Assembly: GCA_910578065.1 (NCBI GenBank)
Contig: CAJTPB010000029.1
Location: 1-15,512, forward strand
DNA length: 15,512 bases
Source of the DNA: an uncultured Christensenella sp.
GTDB lineage: Bacteria > Bacillota > Clostridia > Christensenellales > Borkfalkiaceae
Reading direction: 5' to 3'
Part shown: positions 4,740-11,081 of the stretch, in pieces
How positions within the stretch are numbered: the first letter of the stretch is position 1
How the letters are laid out: every line of letters begins with the position of its first letter
The notes under the pieces: model-generated
What the model saw: only the letters and a program-made list of their open reading frames with translations
Databases searched by the model: none
Told to the model about the DNA's origin: nothing
Position numbers and translations under genes: made by a program

Positions 4740-4767
4740 TGGTGCGGTCGACAGGAATTGAACCTGC
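4740..4767. other. Probable attachment site (3' end of tRNA-Leu)
   Basis: The T-arm, acceptor 3' strand and CCA of the tRNA face the integrase gene. Integrases of this type commonly recombine within tRNA 3' ends and restore the gene. No second copy of this segment is visible elsewhere in the window, so the exact core and the other end of the element cannot be fixed. Confidence 0.45.
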
Positions 4768-4824
4768 ATGGGGTTAACCACAAGATCCTTAGTCTTGCGC
4801 GTCTGCCAGTTCCGCCACGACCGC
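4740..4824 (-). tRNA. tRNA-Leu (anticodon AAG)
   Basis: The minus strand folds as a class II tRNA. Acceptor GCGGTCG pairs with CGACCGC, the D-arm is TGGCGGAACTGGCAGACGCG, and anticodon stem CAAGA/TCTTG encloses loop CTAAGGA, giving anticodon AAG. There is a long variable arm, T-arm GCAGG/CCTGT with loop TTCAATT, discriminator A and an encoded CCA. G37 fits a tRNA reading CUN codons. A34 should be deaminated to inosine. Its promoter is at 4880-4852, and it may also be read through from the transglycosylase operon. Its 3' end is the likely insertion point of the element. Confidence 0.95.
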
Positions 4825-4851
4825 ATATAGGCGCTTGATTCAAGCCTTAAT

Positions 4852-4880
4852 ACTATACCGCATTTACAACATAAAGTCAA
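4852..4880 (-). promoter_or_regulatory. Promoter of tRNA-Leu(AAG)
   Basis: On the minus strand TTGACT (4880-4875), 17 bp, then TATAGT (4857-4852), with the tRNA 5' end at 4824. The -35 overlaps the stop codon of the transglycosylase gene (4877-4879). Confidence 0.8.
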
Positions 4881-5431
4881 GTTTTATCATAGAAAAATTG
4901 ATATATTTTCCGAAATTTTTTAACTTTTTTTACGTAATTTTCCGTTTCTTCAAACGGAATATGCGTTAAAGACTTTCCGTCGCAAGATAATTCTTCGCGC
5001 TTTAACCATTCGCGCACCGTTCCTTCCCCCGCATTGTATGCGGCAAGCGCGGTATCTTCGTTTTCGAAACGGTTTAACAAGTACTTTAAATACGCGCTGC
5101 CAAGCCTTATATTATATGCCCCCTCTTTTAACCGCTCGAATGCAAAAGGGATTCTTTCTTTTCTGCAAATAAATTCGGCAGTAGCGGGCATCAACTGCAT
5201 TAAGCCGATTGCGCCCGCGCCGCTTTCCGCACCTTCGCGAAACCCGCTTTCCGCTTTTGCAACGGCGTACACAAGCGATTCGGAAACTTGCGAAGCCTGC
5301 ACTTCCGAACGGTAAGGGCGCGGATATGCCGATTTTAACGTAAAATAGCCGATCAGCATACACGCGATCAGCAGCGCCGTAGTCGCCGCAACACAAATTA
5401 CAATGATTTTCTTATTTTTCGTTCTCTCCAC
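4877..5431 (-). CDS. Membrane-anchored lytic transglycosylase (SLT domain)
   Basis: The 184-residue protein starts with a positively charged lead and one membrane segment (about 9-31, IIVICVAATTALLIACMLIG), so the enzyme acts outside the membrane on peptidoglycan. The SLT/GEWL-type domain follows: VYAVAKAESGFREGAESGAG (54-73) with catalytic Glu61, then AIGLMQLMPATAEF (74-87), and ALAAYNAGEGTVREWL (128-143), all hallmark motifs of family 1 lytic transglycosylases, which cleave the MurNAc-GlcNAc bond. It starts at GTG 5431, the only start that keeps the membrane anchor, though no clear Shine-Dalgarno precedes it. It lies 38 bp after coaE and is probably co-transcribed with polA-coaE, an order I recall from Clostridia. 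It ends just before the tRNA-Leu(AAG) promoter. Confidence 0.92.
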   Translation of the reverse strand: MERTKNKKIIVICVAATTALLIACMLIGYFTLKSAYPRPYRSEVQASQVSESLVYAVAKAESGFREGAESGAGAIGLMQLMPATAEFICRKERIPFAFERLKEGAYNIRLGSAYLKYLLNRFENEDTALAAYNAGEGTVREWLKREELSCDGKSLTHIPFEETENYVKKVKKFRKIYQFFYDKT

Positions 5432-5469
5432 AAATAACAGTATGTACGAACGGCAAAAAAAAATCCGTT

Positions 5470-6069
5470 CTAAAAACGGAACGGAAATTTATTTTTTAAA
5501 AGTTGAATCGCTTCGTCCGCTTTTTTCGATAAATCGGAAAGCGTTCCGTCGTTTTCAAGCAAAATACATTCTTTTTCCTCTAAACGATCTTCGGGAAACT
5601 GCCGTGCGATTCTTTGTTCAACCTCTTGTTCGGAAATGCCGTCGCGTTGTTTAACGGCGCATATGCGTTTTTTTCGATTGCGCCGCAACGCGATGACTCC
5701 GTCAAAAAAATTTTCCAACCCCTCTTCGTACAAAAGCGGAACTTCCGCAAAACAAAACGGAAATTTTTCCGCACGGGAAAACAATTCCCGCAAAATTTCG
5801 GGATGCGTAATTTCGTTTAATGCATACAGTTTTCGCTCGTTTGCAAAAACAGCTTCGGCAAGCGCTCTTCTGTTAAGCCCCTTTTCATCAAAGCATTCGG
5901 GAAACGCATTGCGCAACGAATCGTTCAAACGCCCTTCCGCAAGCAGTTCCGCATAAATTTTATCGCAGGAAAATACAGGAAATCCTTTGTCTTGCAACAG
6001 AGCGCAAAAGGTCGATTTACCGCTGCCGATCCCCCCCGTTACCGCGATAACGTTGTTATTTCGCATCAT
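5470..6069 (-). CDS. coaE: Dephospho-CoA kinase
   Basis: CoaE phosphorylates dephospho-CoA at the 3'-hydroxyl of its ribose, the last step of CoA synthesis, in the cytoplasm. The 199-residue length is typical. The P-loop VTGGIGSGKSTF lies at residues 10-21, followed by the conserved FSCDKIYAEL (Asp in the 'DAD/CDK' motif), the EVPLLYEEGLE segment, KQRDGISEQEVEQRIARQFP (family 'RdgLseeeAxxRixxQ') and LLENDGTLSDL ('vIxNdG'). I chose ATG 6069 (MMRNNNVIAVTGG), preceded by AAGGGG, rather than the longer reading from 6099. It overlaps the polA stop by 14 bp, which suggests translational coupling. Confidence 0.95.
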   Translation of the reverse strand: MMRNNNVIAVTGGIGSGKSTFCALLQDKGFPVFSCDKIYAELLAEGRLNDSLRNAFPECFDEKGLNRRALAEAVFANERKLYALNEITHPEILRELFSRAEKFPFCFAEVPLLYEEGLENFFDGVIALRRNRKKRICAVKQRDGISEQEVEQRIARQFPEDRLEEKECILLENDGTLSDLSKKADEAIQLLKNKFPFRF

Positions 6070-8590
6070 ACCAACTTGCCCCTTCCGAAACTTCCGCAAT
6101 CAACGGAATGCGCAGTTGAACAGCCCGCTCCATCTCTTCCCGCAGTAAAACTGCCGCCCGCTCTTTTTCTTCCAAAGGCGTATCGAGGATAAGTTCGTCG
6201 TGCACCTGTACGATCATACGGGCGCGAAGATTTTCCTTTTTTAAACGGTTACAAACGTTTACCATTGCAATTTTAATAATATCGGCGGAACTGCCCTGCA
6301 AAGGCATGTTCATTGCGGCACGTTCGCCGAACGAACGCAGGTTGAAATTGGAAGACTTCAATTCGGGAATATACCGTCTTCTTCCCAAAATCGTCGTAAC
6401 GTATCCGTCCGCTTTTGCGCGGCGCACGTTTTCGTCCATATATTCTTTTACGTCCGAATACGTTTTAAAATACCGATCGATATATTCCGCCGCTTCCGTC
6501 GTCGAACAGCCGATATCTTTGGCAAGCCCGAACGGGCTGATCCCGTAAATAATGCCGAAATTGACCGCCTTGGCACGCCTACGCATCAACGGCGTCACTT
6601 CGCTCAGCGGCACGCCGAATACCTGTGCGGCGGTAATTGCGTGAATATCTTTTTCCTCGTTATACGCTTGTTGCAACGGCTTGCAACCCGAAAAATGCGC
6701 CAACAAACGAAGTTCGATTTGCGAATAATCCGCATCCAACAAAATATTGCCTTCCCGCGCGATAAATAATTTTCTTAATTCCCGTCCGCGTTCTTTGCGA
6801 ACGGGAATATTCTGCAAATTGGGATTCGCGCTCGAAAGCCGCCCCGTCGTTGTAACCGTTTGATTATAGGTAGTATGAACAACTTCGTTTACGATCAACG
6901 GTTTGATCCCGTCGATGTAAGTCGATTGCAACTTTTGTATTTCGCGGTATTGCAGAATAAGCCGAGCAATTTCGTAATCTTCCGCCAAGCGTTCCAATAC
7001 TTCCGCATTGGTGGAATATCCGCCGCGAATGTTTTTCTTTGCGCCGCGCGAAGAATAGCCTAATTTTTCAAATAGAATACGGGAAAGCTGAAAGGGCGAA
7101 TTCAAATTAAACGATTCCCCGCCCGCAAGGCGGAAAATCTGTTCGGATAACTTTTCCAACTCTCCGTTAAAATTTTCGGCAAATTCGGGAAATTTACCGA
7201 TATCCACTCTTACGCCGATACGCTCCATATCCAACAAAATGCGGGCGAGCGGCAATTCGAGATCGCGGTAAAGCGATTCCTCTTCCGTTCCCTCCGTCTT
7301 TTTGATCGCTTCGTCGAACGCCGTTTTTAAAGCAAACGCGCAGTTTTCCACGGGCAATGCGTAATCTTTGGCAAGTTCGGATGCCGCCGCAGGGCGCAAA
7401 TTGGAATCGCCCAAATACCGCAGCAGCGAAACGTCTTCCACAGGGCAGGTGATTTCAATGCCGAATTCGTCTAACTTGTGCCCCAGCGCCTTTAAGTCGG
7501 CTACGATCGCGCGCTTTGTTCCCGTAAATAACTCTTTAAACAGAGGCGCAAATTGGTGATAATAAAATCCCTGCTGCAAAATATCCTCGCGAACGGTAAA
7601 GATAAATTCTTTCCTGCCGCAATATACATGGCAGTCTTTTTCAAGTGCAAACGCAAACTCTTCCTGCAGACGAAAATATTCGAAAAACTCTTCAAAACGA
7701 TTGCAATAAACCGTTTCGATACGAACCTTTCTCGCCTCGGGAAAATACTTGCTGTCTACTAACGAACGAAATTCCAACTTCGCAAACATTGCCCGCGCTT
7801 CTTCGCAAAAAGGAATATTTAAAATACATTCGTCAAGAGTAGTTTCAAGCGGAACTTGCGTGTCGATCGTCGCCAAGGTGCGGGAAAGATAGGCAATTTC
7901 TTTATTTTCCGTCAATTTCAAACGGTACGCATCTTTCAATTCGGCAATATGCTCGTAAATCCCGTCTAACGTATCGTATTGCTTTAATAGTTCCAACGCG
8001 GATTTAGGACCGATTCCGCGAATCCCCGGAATATTATCGGAAGAATCCCCCATCAGCGCTTTTTGCTCGATGATCTGATCGGGACGGATAGATTCTTTCG
8101 CAACGAAATTTTCCGCCGTCATTCTGTCGATATCGCTTACGCCGCGCCTGGTAAAATATACTGAAACACGATCGTTTACAAGTTGATATGCGTCGCGGTC
8201 GCCCGTGTAAATCAGCGTATGAACGCCGTCGAACTTGCGGGAAAGCGTTCCGATTAAATCGTCCGCTTCGTACCCCGCTTTTTCTACGGTGCAAATTTTC
8301 ATGGCAGACAGCAGTTCTTTTAATACGGGAACTTGCTTTACCAAATCTTCGGGCATCGGCTTGCGCGTGCCCTTATATTCTTTAAACATTTTATGACGAA
8401 AGGTTGGAGCGTGCACGTCGAACGCGACCGCCATATATTGCGGTTTTTCTTCTTCTACAATTTTTAAAATCAGCTTTACGAATCCGAAAATACCGTTTGT
8501 GGGCAATCCGTCTTTCGTCGAAAAAACCGCCATCGCATAATAGGCGCGGTTTAAAAGGCTGTTACCGTCAATCAACACTAATTTATTCAT
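6056..8590 (-). CDS. polA: DNA polymerase I
   Basis: This 844-residue protein is a full-length PolA acting in Okazaki-fragment maturation and repair. The 5'-nuclease domain (1 to about 290) has FDVHAPTFRHKMFKEYKG, EADDLIG (109-114), TGDRDAYQL (129-137) and GDSSDNIPGIRGIGPKSA (181-198). The middle domain (about 295-440) keeps the 3'-5' exonuclease position but lost its motifs (AFALEKD where active enzymes have FDTET), so proofreading is probably absent, as in Bacillus and Taq PolA. The polymerase domain has motif A DADYSQIELR (Asp621), the O-helix RRRAKAVNFGIIYG (Lys674, Phe678, Tyr682) and motif C QVHDEL (Asp798). The conserved N-terminus LVLIDGNSLLNRAYYA fixes the start at 8590. It is first in the polA-coaE-transglycosylase operon, with a promoter immediately upstream and no Shine-Dalgarno. 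Confidence 0.98.
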   Translation of the reverse strand: MNKLVLIDGNSLLNRAYYAMAVFSTKDGLPTNGIFGFVKLILKIVEEEKPQYMAVAFDVHAPTFRHKMFKEYKGTRKPMPEDLVKQVPVLKELLSAMKICTVEKAGYEADDLIGTLSRKFDGVHTLIYTGDRDAYQLVNDRVSVYFTRRGVSDIDRMTAENFVAKESIRPDQIIEQKALMGDSSDNIPGIRGIGPKSALELLKQYDTLDGIYEHIAELKDAYRLKLTENKEIAYLSRTLATIDTQVPLETTLDECILNIPFCEEARAMFAKLEFRSLVDSKYFPEARKVRIETVYCNRFEEFFEYFRLQEEFAFALEKDCHVYCGRKEFIFTVREDILQQGFYYHQFAPLFKELFTGTKRAIVADLKALGHKLDEFGIEITCPVEDVSLLRYLGDSNLRPAAASELAKDYALPVENCAFALKTAFDEAIKKTEGTEEESLYRDLELPLARILLDMERIGVRVDIGKFPEFAENFNGELEKLSEQIFRLAGGESFNLNSPFQLSRILFEKLGYSSRGAKKNIRGGYSTNAEVLERLAEDYEIARLILQYREIQKLQSTYIDGIKPLIVNEVVHTTYNQTVTTTGRLSSANPNLQNIPVRKERGRELRKLFIAREGNILLDADYSQIELRLLAHFSGCKPLQQAYNEEKDIHAITAAQVFGVPLSEVTPLMRRRAKAVNFGIIYGISPFGLAKDIGCSTTEAAEYIDRYFKTYSDVKEYMDENVRRAKADGYVTTILGRRRYIPELKSSNFNLRSFGERAAMNMPLQGSSADIIKIAMVNVCNRLKKENLRARMIVQVHDELILDTPLEEKERAAVLLREEMERAVQLRIPLIAEVSEGASWYDAK

Positions 8591-8596
8591 GAAGTC

Positions 8597-8625
8597 ATTG
8601 TATCACGATTTTAAAATTTTTGCAA
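8597..8625 (-). promoter_or_regulatory. polA promoter, probably giving a leaderless mRNA
   Basis: On the minus strand TTGCAA (8625-8620), 17 bp, then TACAAT (8602-8597). Only six bases separate the -10 from the polA ATG (8590), so the predicted +1 is at or next to the start codon. No Shine-Dalgarno is present. Confidence 0.72.
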
Positions 8626-8643
8626 GAAGATAAAGAAAAACGC

Positions 8644-8672
8644 TTGCTTTTTCTTTCCGGTTATTATATAAT
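8644..8672 (+). promoter_or_regulatory. Promoter of tRNA-Leu(CAA)
   Basis: TTGCTT (8644-8649), 17 bp and TATAAT (8667-8672) lie 13 bp before the tRNA 5' end. It is back to back with the polA promoter: the two -35 boxes are 18 bp apart. Confidence 0.78.
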
Positions 8673-8685
8673 TTATCTTACTTAC

Positions 8686-8772
8686 GCCGGTGTGGTGGAA
8701 TTGGCAGACGCGCGGGACTCAAAATCCCGTGGTAGCAATACCGTGTGGGTTCGACCCCCACCACCGGCACCA
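8686..8772 (+). tRNA. tRNA-Leu (anticodon CAA)
   Basis: A class II tRNA: acceptor GCCGGTG pairs with CACCGGC, the D-arm is TGGTGGAATTGGCAGACGCG, and anticodon stem CGGGA/TCCCG holds loop CTCAAAA, giving anticodon CAA for UUG. There is a long variable arm, a T-arm with TTCGACC, discriminator A and an encoded CCA. It is divergent from polA and followed at once by a strong terminator. Confidence 0.97.
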
Positions 8773-8773
8773 C

Positions 8774-8830
8774 CGAAAAACGGGCATTTTTGAGGATTTT
8801 TCTATCAAAAATGCCCGTTTTTCGTATTTT
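8774..8830. terminator. Terminator after tRNA-Leu(CAA)
   Basis: A perfect 20-bp inverted repeat (8774-8793 with 8805-8824) around an 11-base loop encloses GGGCAT/ATGCCC. The 3' arm contains TTTTT and is followed by TATTTT. The A-rich outer arms make it usable on both strands. It starts two bases after the encoded CCA. Confidence 0.9.
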
Positions 8831-9105
8831 AAACAATACTTTCATGTAACATGCCTCTTTCAGTGCAATTAAAACAATTTTTGCTTGCAATTTTTAATCT
8901 TTCAACTGCATGGTTTTAAAAATCGTATATTCTACCCGTAATAGAGTTGCAAATCGTTCGGTAGAATCGCATTTTGATTTAATGGAATCCCCCTCCCAAA
9001 TCATAGAGGAGGATTCTCGAAGAATAGGTTGTAAAATCCCGAATATGTGGTAAGCTATATATAGAAGGAAAAAATATTTCCGACGAATGTAAGGAGGTTG
9101 TAACC
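8831..9105. other. Leader/intergenic region of the DegV-family gene
   Basis: No convincing gene is visible in these 275 bp. A hairpin with 11-bp arms and one mismatch (8985-8995 with 9006-9016, 10-base loop) lies mid-region without a T-run. TATATATA at 9056-9063 could belong to a -10 but has no good -35 at proper spacing. A perfect TAAGGAGGTTG ribosome binding site (about 9089-9099) serves the DegV gene. I see no T-box or known riboswitch core. Confidence 0.5.
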
Positions 9106-10059
9106 ATGAACAAATTCGATATATATGTAGACTCTGCCGCAAACTTGCCCGACGATTTAAAAACGGAGCGCGATATCCGCGTAATTTCTTATTCGTTTAC
9201 GGTGAACGGAGAAGAGCGGAAATGTTACGGGGAAGGCGTTCCCTTTTCCGAAACGGCGAAAAAGTTTTACGACGAAATGCGAAACGGAAGAGAGGCAAAA
9301 ACTTCGCTTGTCGGCGAGCAAACGATCATCGATGCGATGACCCCCTCTTTAAAAGACGGAAAAGACGTGCTAATGTTGACGATCGCTTCGGGCATAAGCG
9401 GAACGTATCAGCAAGCGGTAAAAGCGCAGCAGGCGCTTGCCAAACAATTCCCCGATCGTAAAATTGTTGTTGCGGACAGTGCAAACGCTTCTATGGGAGA
9501 AGGTCTGCTCGCGTTAAAAGTAGCAGACTTGCGCGACATGGGCGAAAGTTTGGAATCGTGCGAAAATTGGCTTGCATTAAACACGTATAAGCTGAACAGC
9601 TATTTTACGGTAAACGATTTAAAATACCTTAGAAAAGGCGGACGCATTTCTACCACGCTTGCCATTGCGGGTACGATTTTGAACATTAAACCGATTTTAA
9701 AAGCGGACGGCGGAGCCAATGCAAAGATTTCTTTCTTTGCAAGAGAACGGGGCAGAAAAAAAGCCCTTTCCGCGCTTGTGCAAGCATTTGTGGAAAATGC
9801 CGTGAATCCCGAATCGCAAACGATTGCGATCACGCATGCCGACTGTGAAGAAGACGCGCTCGCGCTTGCGGAAATGCTGAAACAGAACGGCGCAAAAAAC
9901 ATTATCATAGAATATTACGACTTGTGCACGGGTTCGCACGTCGGACCCGGAACGGTCGCACTGTTCTTTATGGGAAAAGACCGCCGCGGAGAAGCCGCTG
10001 CGGCGGCAGCAGAAAAAGCAGTACACGCAAAACCCGCAACAAATAGTGCGCGCCGTTAA
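9106..10059 (+). CDS. DegV-family fatty-acid-binding protein
   Basis: DegV/FakB proteins bind a single fatty acid; FakB members present it to FakA kinase for phospholipid synthesis, in the cytoplasm. The 317-residue protein has the family landmarks in order: VDSAANLPDDL (8-18), KTSLVGEQ (65-72), LTIASGISGTYQQA (91-104), VVADSANASMGEGLLAL (121-137), YFTVNDLKYLRKGGRIS (166-182), GTILNIKPIL (189-198), AITHADCEEDA (241-251) and CTGSHVGPGTVALFF (274-288). ATG 9106 follows a near-perfect TAAGGAGG. The usual family length is about 280-290. The excess is an Ala/Lys-rich tail after residue 292 (EAAAAAAEKAVHAKPATNSA), probably disordered. Which lipid it binds, and whether it pairs with a FakA, cannot be told here; no kinase gene is in the window. 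Confidence 0.93.
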   Translation: MNKFDIYVDSAANLPDDLKTERDIRVISYSFTVNGEERKCYGEGVPFSETAKKFYDEMRNGREAKTSLVGEQTIIDAMTPSLKDGKDVLMLTIASGISGTYQQAVKAQQALAKQFPDRKIVVADSANASMGEGLLALKVADLRDMGESLESCENWLALNTYKLNSYFTVNDLKYLRKGGRISTTLAIAGTILNIKPILKADGGANAKISFFARERGRKKALSALVQAFVENAVNPESQTIAITHADCEEDALALAEMLKQNGAKNIIIEYYDLCTGSHVGPGTVALFFMGKDRRGEAAAAAAEKAVHAKPATNSARR

Positions 10060-10409
10060 TCAACGTTGTAAAAAAACATACAGCGGCAGCTTTCGCATTG
10101 GCGGGAGGCGCAGTTAATTGACGGAGCAAAATAGATTGCAAGGCGACATTCTCGCAATAGCAATCAAACGGCTGCGGCAACGCTTGCACTATTTGCGGGT
10201 ATACCATATAAATCAAATTGTAACCGTGTTATATAGCAAATCGAATGGCACGGTAACACTTGCACAATTTACGAATATTACAAGGTAAATTATGCAGTAG
10301 CAGTGTTTGCACGATTGATATTGCAAAGGATAAATCAAGTTGCAACAATACTTGCAAATAAATTGCAGAGCGACTCTTTCTAAGATCCACCACTAACTGA
10401 TATTATATA
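10060..10409. other. Non-coding or degenerate stretch after DegV, rich in TTGCA
   Basis: All frames are broken by stops at short intervals. Eight TTGCA pentamers lie on the plus strand at 10136, 10184, 10260, 10307, 10321, 10340, 10352 and 10363. Because the first rightward terminator is at 10410-10440, this stretch is probably the 3' untranslated part of the DegV mRNA or a small separate RNA. A decayed gene is also possible: a TTG-initiated 56-codon frame spans 10118-10288 behind GGGAGG, but I do not call it as a gene. Confidence 0.4.
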
Positions 10410-10440
10410 GGAGCGAATCAGCATGATTCACTCCTTTTTT
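10410..10440 (+). terminator. Intrinsic terminator, rightward
   Basis: GGAGCGAATCA (10410-10420) pairs with TGATTCACTCC (10424-10434) with one mismatch and a 3-base loop, followed directly by TTTTTT. There is no T-run on the other strand. It most likely ends the DegV transcript, 350 bp after its stop codon. Confidence 0.88.
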
Positions 10441-10510
10441 AATAGTACTATTTCAAACATAATTCCCCTATCGCGAAATGTAATGCGGCGTTTGCAATTG
10501 TTGTTTATAC

Positions 10511-10600
10511 GACAAACAGAAACGACCACCGAAAGATATTTATCAATTAAACCCGCGCGCCACATTCTTTAAGCGCGAAACTATGTTTGATATGCGATAT
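10511..10600. repeat. Diverged 90-bp direct repeat, copy 1
   Basis: This copy matches 10625-10714 at a constant offset of 114 bp with no gaps and 71 of 90 identical bases. The best-conserved part (10537-10558) is 22 bp with no mismatch, and GATATGCGATAT at the end is identical. It is non-coding. Confidence 0.85.
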
Positions 10601-10624
10601 CCTCATCATCATTCAAGCGAGCCT

Positions 10625-10714
10625 GTAAAACAAAAATGACACACGAAAGGTATTTATCAATTAAACCCGCGCACCACGTTCTGCAAGCATGCAATTTTTT
10701 TCGATATGCGATAT
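10625..10714. repeat. Diverged 90-bp direct repeat, copy 2
   Basis: This is the second copy of the repeat at 10511-10600. At its end GATATGCGA-TAT-TCGCGTATC (10703-10723) can form a 9-bp hairpin with one G-U pair. Copy 1 has only the shorter GATAT-GCG-ATATC version. Confidence 0.85.
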
Positions 10715-11032
10715 TCGCGTATCATATTAGGTAAGCGCAAAAGTAAATCTTTAATCCATACCCGATACCCGGCGCATCGGGTATGAATCCTAATTCTCCG
10801 TACGATGGGGATTGTCATGCAGTTGTCGAAATTTACGACTGTGTGCGAAAAGTTCCGACGACGAGCGGTTATATGTACTCGCTATTATTTATAGCTATTT
10901 CATCCCTTTTTGCAATAATATATACATAACAAAATACTGTGCAAACAATATGATAAATACATAAGCAGTTTACGTATAAGGCTATATAACGGATAACGCC
11001 CCTACCGATTACAATTTGCCTTATAAAAGAAA

Positions 11033-11066
11033 AAAAATAGGATTCGAAAAATCGAATCCTATTTTT
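11033..11066. terminator. Bidirectional terminator of the large surface-protein gene
   Basis: A perfect 15-bp inverted repeat (11033-11047 with 11052-11066) around AAAA, with A-tract and T-tract ends (AAAAATAGGATTCGA). It lies 15 bp beyond the stop codon of the leftward gene ending at 11082. Confidence 0.9.
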
Positions 11067-11081
11067 AATATCTTGGTTTAT

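Larger units (their letters stand above)
10441..11032. other. Convergent intergenic spacer without genes
   Basis: About 590 bp lie between the terminators of two convergent genes, with no reading frame that has a ribosome binding site or protein-like composition. It contains the two 90-bp repeats and a perfect 10-bp hairpin at 10757-10785 (arms CATACCCGAT / ATCGGGTATG, 9-base loop) without a T-run. I recognise no RNA family in it. Confidence 0.5.

Noticed and set aside
4658..4843. 61-aa minus-strand reading frame over the tRNA
   Set aside because: It is a translation of tRNA-Leu(AAG) and its terminator, not a gene.
8678..8890. Reading frames over tRNA-Leu(CAA) and its terminator
   Set aside because: They are fully explained by the tRNA and the 20-bp hairpin.
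9029..9061. DegV promoter TTGTAA...TATATA
   Set aside because: The spacer is 21 bp, too long for a standard sigma-70 type promoter. No better -35 was found, so no promoter is called.
8894..9142. 82-aa minus-strand reading frame upstream of the DegV gene
   Set aside because: It overlaps the DegV RBS and start, has no RBS, and has no protein-like pattern.
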